A DNA stretch of 24,990 bases, taken from a virus. The stretch's first letter is position 1. The number at the start of each line of letters is the position of its first letter. Positions 1 to 4,747 of the stretch are shown here, piece after piece. A program made the position numbers and the translations under genes. The stretch lies in the IMG/VR virus record IMGVR_UViG_3300007276_000280, positions 1-24,990 of that record. The stretch is one strand, 5' to 3'. The notes under the pieces were generated by a model. The model made no database searches, had not been told where the DNA came from, and was given only the letters and a program-made list of their open reading frames with translations.

Positions 1-1
1 C

Positions 2-73
2 AAGCGTGAAGCTAAAAAGGCTGGTATAAAGAATTATAAAAAGAAGATGAAAAAGTTAGAGCAGATGCGATAA
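2..73 (+). CDS. C-terminal end of an unidentified protein (partial)
   Basis: An open frame enters from the left edge and ends at TAA 71-73. Only 23 residues are visible. They are rich in Lys, Arg and Glu (9 Lys) and end in KKLEQMR, so the tail is basic and probably helical. No domain can be named from so little. It reads in the same direction as everything downstream and is followed at once by the GC-richer non-coding stretch, so this gene may be the last of an upstream transcription unit. That it codes is inferred from the uninterrupted frame and codon style only. Confidence 0.5.
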   Translation, partial: KREAKKAGIKNYKKKMKKLEQMR

Positions 74-79
74 CTAGAG

Positions 80-360
80 TTTCCCTCGCCTGTGCCTGTT
101 ATGTAATAAATAGGGGAGTAGGCAAATCGTAAGACCTACTGCGAGGAAGGGGTGACGCCAGTGTTAAAACACCTAATAGTCAGCAGTTGGTGGTCTGACT
201 GAACAAAACCACCACCTTATTTGGGTTCATTGGTCTTAGTAGCACTACGGTGATAGGCTTAGTAAGATAAGTTAGTATAATGAGGGTGAGACCTACCTCA
301 ACCCACCAGAATTCAGGGGCGCTAGCGTTAACCTGAATGAGTGTTTTGGCATTTGCGCCT
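80..360 (+). ncRNA. candidate structured non-coding RNA with two possible pseudoknots
   Basis: This stretch has no credible protein gene and is visibly richer in G and C than its neighbours. It is dense in complementary segments on the + strand. CCTCGC 84-89 pairs with GCGAGG 141-146 and encloses hairpin AGTAGG 117-122 / CCTACT 135-140, stacked directly on it. AGTCAG 178-183 pairs with CTGACT 195-200 while its loop (188-194) pairs with 208-214, an H-type pseudoknot. TGGGTT 222-227 pairs with AACCCA 300-305 around TGAGG 281-285 / CCTCA 296-300. ATTCAGG 311-317 pairs with CCTGAAT 332-338, and its loop GGCGC 318-322 can pair with GCGCC 355-359, a second pseudoknot. I compared it from memory with tmRNA, RNase P RNA, 6S RNA and group I introns and found no diagnostic match. 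Ends and strand are inferred. Confidence 0.45.
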
Positions 361-399
361 GGTTTTAACTCTGAACAAACTTAAGCTGCGGCTCGATTT

Positions 400-439
400 T
401 GGTAGTTTTTTATAGCCTCTAATATACAAAAAACTACCA
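400..439. terminator. 12-bp perfect hairpin with T-run, possible terminator
   Basis: Bases 400-411 (TGGTAGTTTTTT) are the exact reverse complement of 428-439, with a 16-base loop. The six-T run inside the left arm could end transcription of the candidate RNA upstream. The opposite arm gives a T-run on the other strand, so the element is symmetric. It is not a classic GC-rich hairpin followed by Ts, so the terminator role is a guess; the palindrome itself is plain. Confidence 0.35.
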
Positions 440-464
440 CTTGAAATATGATAGATAATGATTA

Positions 465-472
465 TATAAATA
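465..472 (+). promoter_or_regulatory. T4-type late promoter (TATAAATA) for the sHSP gene
   Basis: An exact match to the T4 late-promoter consensus lies 58 bases upstream of the sHSP start codon. The same octamer occurs upstream of four other genes here (14039, 15340, 23898, 24568), which supports it as a real late signal read with gp55/gp33/gp45-type factors in T4. A TTGAAA at 441-446 could add sigma-70 activity. Confidence 0.6.
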
Positions 473-530
473 ACTATGACATGCTCATTAGAGGTGTCGA
501 ATATAAACTTGCTTAACAAAGGAGATTAAT

Positions 531-983
531 ATGACAAATCACAAAGCAATTCATTCAATTTTTACAGGACTAAGACCGTTTACCGTGGGGTTTGACGATA
601 TGTTTGAACATTTCGACCACATGACTAATCATCTACCTAGTCTAACAGCCAATAACTACCCACCATACAATATCGTAAAGACAGGTTCTTTAACATATGA
701 TATTGAAGTGGCGTTAGCTGGCTATGGTAAAAAGGATATCTCAGTAGATTTTGAGGATAATATTCTTAAAATCCAATCAGTAAAAAGTAAAGAAGAAAAA
801 GAAGTGGAAGACAATGATGGTGTATTACATCAAGGCATTGCTAAGAGAAGCTTCTCTAAATCATTTACAGTTGCTGATGATATCGAAGTTAAAGGTGCTG
901 AATTAAAAGATGGTCTTTTAAAAGTATCTTTAGAGAAGATTGTTCCAGACCATAAGAAAGCTAGAACTATCAACATTAAATAA
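531..983 (+). CDS. hsp20: small heat-shock protein (Hsp20/IbpA family)
   Basis: This 150-residue protein should be an ATP-independent holdase that keeps unfolding proteins soluble in the infected cell. The alpha-crystallin domain spans about residues 46-136. It begins at the PPYNIVK and YDIEVALAG strands and ends with AELKDGLLKVSL, the family's A-x-x-x-x-G-x-L-x-V-x-L signature. The C-terminal tail carries INI, the I-x-I anchor that docks into neighbouring subunits during oligomer assembly. Length is normal for IbpA-like proteins. ATG 531 is preceded by a strong AAAGGAG site. sHSP genes of this kind are common in marine T4-like phages. The gene stands alone between a late promoter at 465 and a hairpin terminator at 997, so late expression, perhaps helping head or tail assembly, is inferred. 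Confidence 0.93.
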   Translation: MTNHKAIHSIFTGLRPFTVGFDDMFEHFDHMTNHLPSLTANNYPPYNIVKTGSLTYDIEVALAGYGKKDISVDFEDNILKIQSVKSKEEKEVEDNDGVLHQGIAKRSFSKSFTVADDIEVKGAELKDGLLKVSLEKIVPDHKKARTINIK

Positions 984-996
984 TAATTAGACTATT

Positions 997-1027
997 GGCG
1001 TCCTAGGCTTGACATTAGGACGCCTTT
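997..1027 (+). terminator. hairpin terminator after hsp20
   Basis: GGCGTCCTA (997-1005) and TAGGACGCC (1016-1024) form a perfect 9-bp stem with a 10-base loop, starting 13 bases after the sHSP stop codon and followed by TTTAGT. The T-tract is short. The -35 box of the next promoter (TTGACA 1009-1014) lies in the loop, so the two signals overlap physically. Confidence 0.6.
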
Positions 1028-1037
1028 AGTGTATTAT
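1009..1037 (+). promoter_or_regulatory. sigma-70-type promoter for the tRNA pair
   Basis: TTGACA (1009-1014), a 17-base spacer and TATTAT (1032-1037) stand 18 bases before the first tRNA. The surrounding GCTTGACATT matches the GCTTGCCATT context of the other promoters in this window, with a better -35 match to the bacterial consensus. Confidence 0.7.
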
Positions 1038-1055
1038 TGTAAACAATGAACAAAT

Positions 1056-1129
1056 GCGGAGTTAGTATAAAAGTAACACACTTGGTTTCCAACCAAGAGA
1101 AGATTGGGCAGTACAATCACTCCGCTCCA
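1056..1129 (+). tRNA. tRNA-Gly (anticodon UCC), CCA encoded
   Basis: Acceptor strand GCGGAGT (1056-1062) pairs with ACTCCGC (1119-1125), followed by discriminator T and an encoded CCA (1127-1129). The anticodon arm CTTGG-TTTCCAA-CCAAG gives anticodon TCC, reading GGA and GGG. The D-arm is weak. The T-stem GATTG/CAATC is intact, but its 7-base loop is GGCAGTA instead of the usual TTCRANY, so the T54-Psi55-C56 signature is missing. It may be a divergent but working phage tRNA or a degenerate one. The second tRNA-Gly follows 7 bases later. Confidence 0.8.
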
Positions 1130-1136
1130 AATTTAT

Positions 1137-1211
1137 GCGAGTATAGCTCAGAAGTAGAGCGCTTCGTTGCCAACGAAGAGGTCGGGATTGCGAAATTCCC
1201 TACTCGCTCCA
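1137..1211 (+). tRNA. tRNA-Gly (anticodon GCC), CCA encoded
   Basis: Acceptor GCGAGTA (1137-1143) pairs with TACTCGC (1201-1207); discriminator T and CCA 1209-1211 follow. The D-arm GCTC-AGAAGTA-GAGC is canonical. Anticodon arm CTTCG-TTGCCAA-CGAAG gives GCC, reading GGC and GGU. The T-arm is GGGAT-TGCGAAA-TTCCC: one closing mismatch, and loop TGCGAAA has G where Psi55 is expected. GGT is a heavily used Gly codon in this window, so this tRNA fits the phage's own demand. Together with its neighbour it covers all four Gly codons. Confidence 0.85.
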
Positions 1212-1235
1212 ATATTTAATTATGAAGGATATAGA

Positions 1236-1769
1236 ATGATACCAAAAAGAATACCCAATGTAACTTTCCAATGCCGTGTAGGTGATGAACAACCAGAAGA
1301 AGGTGGTTGCCCTATTGGTGGTGAGTATGTTGGCCTATCATCAACTGAATTGTTTGGTGGTAAAAAAGTAATTTTATTCTCATTACCTGGGGCATTTACT
1401 CCTACTTGTAGTACATATCAACTACCAGGTTTTGAAGAGAACTATCAAAAATTTAAAGATGCTGGTATAGATGAAATCTATGTAGTGTCTGTTAATGACA
1501 GTTTCGTTATGAACGCTTGGGCAAAACACTTAGGCATAAAAAATGTTAAAGTAATACCTGATGGTAATGGTGAGTTTACCAATGGTATGGGTATGATAAC
1601 AGATAAATCCGATGTGTGTTTTGGTAATCGGTCATGGCGTTATGCATGTATCGTAAATGATAATGTAATTGAGAAATGGTTTATTGAACCTAAAGATAGT
1701 GGTGAAAATGACCCATATGGTGAAACATCTCCAGAAAATGTAGCTAAGCATCTTGGACTTGCCATTTGA
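1236..1769 (+). CDS. peroxiredoxin (Prx5-like subfamily)
   Basis: This 177-residue thiol peroxidase would reduce hydrogen peroxide or organic peroxides. The peroxidatic-site motif PGAFTPTCS contains Cys58. SVNDSFVMNAWAK and the conserved Arg of GNRSWRYA complete the active-site architecture typical of the Prx5 group. Further cysteines (13, 25 and two near residues 130-140) exist, but I cannot say which, if any, is resolving. An earlier in-frame ATG would begin inside the tRNA, so ATG 1236 was chosen; it has GAAGGA at 1224-1229. No separate promoter is visible, so it is probably co-transcribed with the tRNAs. The gp45 promoter's -35 overlaps its last codons. As a phage auxiliary gene it may protect the infected host from oxidative stress; that role is inferred. 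Confidence 0.9.
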   Translation: MIPKRIPNVTFQCRVGDEQPEEGGCPIGGEYVGLSSTELFGGKKVILFSLPGAFTPTCSTYQLPGFEENYQKFKDAGIDEIYVVSVNDSFVMNAWAKHLGIKNVKVIPDGNGEFTNGMGMITDKSDVCFGNRSWRYACIVNDNVIEKWFIEPKDSGENDPYGETSPENVAKHLGLAI

Positions 1770-1787
1770 TGAGATATGATATATAAT
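1759..1787 (+). promoter_or_regulatory. TTGCCA-N17-TATAAT promoter for gp45
   Basis: TTGCCA (1759-1764), 17 bases, and a consensus TATAAT (1782-1787), with 25 bases from the -10 to the gp45 start. The -35 lies in the last codons of the peroxiredoxin gene. It is a member of the recurring promoter family of this window. Confidence 0.8.
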
Positions 1788-1812
1788 TAATTTTTTAAAG
1801 GAGAAATATATT

Positions 1813-2478
1813 ATGAATATAAGTAGTGAAACAGTTGCCGTTCTAAAGAACTTTTCTGATATCAACCAAGGTATCGTTGTTAGTCCTGGTAACAAAATTC
1901 AAACTATCTCTACACTTAAAAATATTTTGGCAGAAGCTGAAATCGGTGAGAAGTTTGAACAAGAATTTGCAATCTATGATTTGCCTGAATTCTTACGAGC
2001 AGTTGACTTGTTTGACAAAGCAAGTTTGAACTTTAATGGTGGTCAAAAACTGACTATTAAAGATGCTAATGGTAAGCAATCAATCAAATATTATTTTGCA
2101 GATAAATCAGTTGTAGTGGCGCCAACAAAGCCTATTACAATGCCAGATAAGTTTGTAACATTCCAACTTACCAAAGAGATGTTTACTAAACTTATGAAAG
2201 GTGTTAACACACTTGGTCTACCAGATGTGGCCGTTGAAGGCGATGGTAGTACAATCAAGTTGATTGCATTAGACAAAAAAACTCCATCTTCAAATGATTA
2301 TTCAATTGAAGTAGGTCAATCAGACAAAACTTTTAAGGCATATTTCAAAACTGAAAACCTTAAAATGATTATGGGCGACTATGATGTGGCGATTTCTCAA
2401 GCGAAGATTTCACACTTTGTAAACAGAAACCAAAAAGTACAATATTGGATTGCTGTTGAACCTGATAGTGAATTTTAA
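1813..2478 (+). CDS. 45: sliding clamp (T4 gp45 homologue)
   Basis: This 221-residue protein is close to T4 gp45 (228 residues). It trimerises into the ring that tethers gp43 polymerase to DNA and, in T4, also activates late transcription as a mobile enhancer. The start MNISSETVAVLKNFSDIN, the NQGIVVSPGNKI segment and the C-terminal VQYWIAVEPDSEF are recognisable family features. It lies immediately before the clamp-loader gene gp44, as in T4 transcription order. ATG 1813 follows AAAGGAG and has its own strong promoter at 1759. Because TATAAATA late promoters are present in this genome, a dual replication/late-transcription role as in T4 is likely, but it is inferred from the family. Confidence 0.95.
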   Translation: MNISSETVAVLKNFSDINQGIVVSPGNKIQTISTLKNILAEAEIGEKFEQEFAIYDLPEFLRAVDLFDKASLNFNGGQKLTIKDANGKQSIKYYFADKSVVVAPTKPITMPDKFVTFQLTKEMFTKLMKGVNTLGLPDVAVEGDGSTIKLIALDKKTPSSNDYSIEVGQSDKTFKAYFKTENLKMIMGDYDVAISQAKISHFVNRNQKVQYWIAVEPDSEF

Positions 2479-2504
2479 ATTATGAAACAATTGAGGAGTA
2501 TATT

Positions 2505-3452
2505 ATGTCAGAAGAGTATTTGTGGGTCGAGAAATATCGGCCACGAAAAATTAAGGATTGTATCCTTACAGAAAGTCTAAAAGAAACATTTTCAGAGTTT
2601 CTTAAACAAGGCGAAATACCAAATCTGTTATTAAGTGGTTCTGCCGGTACAGGTAAGACTACTGTTGCTCGTGCTTTATGTGAAGAAATGGGTGCTGATT
2701 ATATCATCATCAATGGTTCAGATGAAGGCCGACAGATTGATACATTAAGGCACAAGATTAAAAACTTTGCCTCTACAGTATCATTAACAGAACAATCAAA
2801 CCATAAAGTGGTGATTGTAGATGAGGCAGACTATATGAATGCCGAGTCCGTTCAACCTGCCTTGCGTAACTTCATTGAAACATTTTACAAGAACTGTAGA
2901 TTTATATTTACTTGTAACTATAAGATGAAGATTATACCTGCTTTACATAGTCGTTGTACTGTTATTGATTTTGCAATTAAGAATGGTCAAAAGGTTAAAA
3001 CTGCCAAGGCATTTATGACTAGACTATCTGGTATTCTTAAAGATGAACAGATTAAGTTTGACCCAAAGGTTCTTGCAGAACTAATACAAAAACATTATCC
3101 AGACTTCCGTAGAACTATCAATGAACTTCAAAGATATTCTGTACGAGGTGAGATTGACACTGGTGTATTGTTTAATTTATCTGAAAGTAATACCAAAGAA
3201 CTTATGTCTAGTTTAAAAGACAAAAAGTTTAATGATATGCGAAAGTGGGTTATCAATAACTTAGATAAAGAACCATCATCTTTATTTTCTACAATCTATA
3301 ATAATCTATACGAGGCACTTGAAAAAAAATCAGTACCTCAAGCAGTATTAATTATTGCAGGTTATCAATACAAAGCAGCCTTTGTTGCTGACCAAGAAAT
3401 CAATATGGTTGCATGTCTTACCGAGATTATGGCAAACTGTAATTTTAAATAG
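2505..3452 (+). CDS. 44: clamp loader large subunit (T4 gp44 homologue)
   Basis: This is a 315-residue AAA+ ATPase (T4 gp44 has 319). With gp62 it opens the gp45 ring and loads it at primer-template junctions. Visible motifs are the N-terminal WVEKYRP box, Walker A GSAGTGKT (residues 45-52), Walker B VDEAD (105-109) and the SRC arginine-finger motif (149-151) used in trans between subunits. The start ATG 2505 follows TTGAGGAG. The gene sits 26 bases after gp45. It ends in TAG, which matters when judging the TAG inside gp41, because here TAG clearly works as a stop. A GIY-YIG-like gene follows before gp62, unlike T4, where 44 and 62 adjoin. Confidence 0.96.
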   Translation: MSEEYLWVEKYRPRKIKDCILTESLKETFSEFLKQGEIPNLLLSGSAGTGKTTVARALCEEMGADYIIINGSDEGRQIDTLRHKIKNFASTVSLTEQSNHKVVIVDEADYMNAESVQPALRNFIETFYKNCRFIFTCNYKMKIIPALHSRCTVIDFAIKNGQKVKTAKAFMTRLSGILKDEQIKFDPKVLAELIQKHYPDFRRTINELQRYSVRGEIDTGVLFNLSESNTKELMSSLKDKKFNDMRKWVINNLDKEPSSLFSTIYNNLYEALEKKSVPQAVLIIAGYQYKAAFVADQEINMVACLTEIMANCNFK

Positions 3453-3460
3453 AGGGTGTA

Positions 3461-3916
3461 ATGGTAAAAGGCATTGGTTACCTAGACTATTGTAAAGATA
3501 GACTAGATGAAGGCCATAGAACTCAAAAGACCAAAGACGGCACTGGCTATGAAGAAGCTGGTCAAGAACGATTTGTATTATACTTTGGCAGGTCACACAT
3601 TAAAGATTTTGAAACAGGTGTACTTGCAAGAGGTGAATTAAAAATCGGTCAGGCCAAATTTCTTAGTGCCGTAATGCGAAGTAGAAACCAACCAGGAAAT
3701 GATTTCAGATGTTATGTAGAGATTGTATTATCTTCAACATTAGAAACATATGAAGCGGAAGGTATTGTAAAAAAATTATACAAAGGCAGACGAATACAGT
3801 TAACACAAAATCAACAAGAACTATATAATATAAGAGATGACGAACTAGAAGATGTTGTAAATTTTGTATTGACTAAATTGCCTTTCAAACCGAAAGAGAT
3901 TAAATATTATGTATGA
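3461..3916 (+). CDS. GIY-YIG/T5orf172-like protein of unknown role
   Basis: This 151-residue protein lies between the two clamp-loader genes and overlaps gp62 by 8 bases. The core ERFVLYFGRSH (residues 36-46), LKIGQAKFLSAVMRSRNQPG (60-79) and a later Glu in YEAE (98-101) followed by helix IVKKL resemble the Y-x-G, KIG...R and Glu pattern of the GIY-YIG nuclease fold in its T5orf172/MUG113 variant. Tyr41, Arg73 or Arg75, and Glu100 would be the catalytic candidates. I recall similar proteins in marine T4-like phages, but no known function. It could be a structure-specific nuclease acting at the fork, or a non-catalytic partner of the loader. ATG 3461 has GAGGGTGTA upstream. The fold is inferred from the motif pattern only. 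Confidence 0.6.
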   Translation: MVKGIGYLDYCKDRLDEGHRTQKTKDGTGYEEAGQERFVLYFGRSHIKDFETGVLARGELKIGQAKFLSAVMRSRNQPGNDFRCYVEIVLSSTLETYEAEGIVKKLYKGRRIQLTQNQQELYNIRDDELEDVVNFVLTKLPFKPKEIKYYV

Positions 3917-4304
3917 ATTGAAAGATTACCTAAACTCTATCAACTACAGTAAAGAACCTTTACTTGATAGTGAAGACACTGAATGGACTAAGAAGTATGC
4001 ACCATTCATTATTAACAAGTGTGTATCTATGCATTATGATACCGTGATGAATGCTAATGAAATGAATGGTTATCATTTCTTACCAAAAACAATGCAATTT
4101 CATTATCTTATAAATAGTATCCGAAAGAAGAAGCGATTTGGTGGCAAGTGGTTATCACAAGCCAAACTAAAGGACATGGATATAGTGAAAGAGTATTATG
4201 GTTACAGTAACACAAAAGCAAAAGAAGCTCTCAACCTATTGTCTAACGACCAAATTGAAAGTATAAGAATAAACCTTTCTAAGGGTGGGAGAAAAAGAAA
4301 ATGA
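3909..4304 (+). CDS. 62: clamp loader small subunit (T4 gp62 homologue)
   Basis: The 131-residue protein is the non-ATPase subunit that completes the gp44(4)/gp62(1) clamp loader. The opening MYELKDYLNSINYSKEPL, the segment YAPFIINKCVSMHYDTV with NEMN after it, IRKKKRFGGKWL and YYGYSNTKAKEAL are the family's hallmark blocks. It is shorter than T4 gp62 (187 residues), as I recall for marine relatives. Its start overlaps the upstream gene's stop and its own stop overlaps regA by ATGA, so the three are probably translationally coupled. The basic tail GGRKRK is the end of the frame. A TATAAATA late-promoter octamer lies inside this gene at 4109. Confidence 0.92.
   Translation: MYELKDYLNSINYSKEPLLDSEDTEWTKKYAPFIINKCVSMHYDTVMNANEMNGYHFLPKTMQFHYLINSIRKKKRFGGKWLSQAKLKDMDIVKEYYGYSNTKAKEALNLLSNDQIESIRINLSKGGRKRK
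4109..4116 (+). promoter_or_regulatory. possible internal late promoter inside gp62
   Basis: TATAAATA matches the T4 late consensus, and the 13 bases around it (CTTATAAATAGTA) are identical to those at the late promoter at 15338-15350. It could give late expression of regA and the ATP-grasp gene downstream. Because it lies in coding DNA (Tyr-Leu-Ile-Asn-Ser), chance cannot be excluded. Confidence 0.35.
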
Positions 4305-4747
4305 GCGAAGAAATTATAAGTTGGTCGGCTAGTGATATGTTAGAGGTCACTATCTCACAACCAGATGATTTTTTAAAAATCAGAGAAACATTAACAAGGA
4401 TTGGTGTTGCTAGTCGTAAAGACAAAACATTATACCAATCATGCCATATTTTACACAAGCAAGGCAAGTATTACATTACACACTTCAAAGAGTTGTTTGC
4501 CTTAGATGGTAAAAAATCTACTTTAGTTGAAAACGATATTCAACGAAGAAACACTATTGCATTATTACTACAAGATTGGTCACTAGTTGCAATTGTTGAT
4601 ACTAAAAAAGTAGAAGAAAAAGCACCACTAAGCCAAATTAAAGTATTACCATTTAAAGAAAAGAATGAATGGAACTTGACTGCTAAATATAACATAGGCA
4701 AAAAGATTGAAGGAACTGATGGCGGAAATGTTAGTACCAAAGTTTAA
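4301..4747 (+). CDS. regA: RegA translational repressor
   Basis: RegA binds the start regions of early phage mRNAs and represses their translation, including its own. The block LEVTISQPDDFLKIRETLTR (residues 14-33) aligns with the T4 RegA N-terminus, and LYQSCHILHKQGKYYITHFK (43-62) and KNEWNLTAKYNIG near the C-terminus are the other hallmark blocks. Twelve residues precede the T4-like start. ATG 4301 was chosen because it overlaps the gp62 stop (ATGA) and has a GGGAG site, while the internal ATG 4337, which would give a T4-sized N-terminus, has none. At 148 residues it is longer than T4 RegA (122) because of this extension and a divergent tail beyond NIGKK. It overlaps the next gene by 29 bases. 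Confidence 0.93.
   Translation: MSEEIISWSASDMLEVTISQPDDFLKIRETLTRIGVASRKDKTLYQSCHILHKQGKYYITHFKELFALDGKKSTLVENDIQRRNTIALLLQDWSLVAIVDTKKVEEKAPLSQIKVLPFKEKNEWNLTAKYNIGKKIEGTDGGNVSTKV

Noticed and set aside
80-400. tmRNA or RNase P RNA in the first 400 bases
   Set aside because: No tRNA-like end pairing, tag frame ending in ALAA, or the conserved GAGGAAAGUCC/ACAGAA elements could be found on either strand.
1056-1211. A suppressor tRNA in this window that could read the gp41 TAG
   Set aside because: Both tRNA genes have clear Gly anticodons (UCC and GCC); neither carries CUA.
1167-1235. N-terminal extension of the peroxiredoxin
   Set aside because: The open frame reaches upstream only because it runs through the second tRNA gene; ATG 1236 has the ribosome site.
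1632-1895. Minus-strand frame across the end of the peroxiredoxin gene
   Set aside because: It crosses a clear promoter and two well-supported genes and has no recognisable sequence.
4337-4747. Shorter RegA starting at ATG 4337, matching the T4 N-terminus
   Set aside because: No ribosome site precedes it, while ATG 4301 has one and overlaps the gp62 stop; kept only as an alternative.
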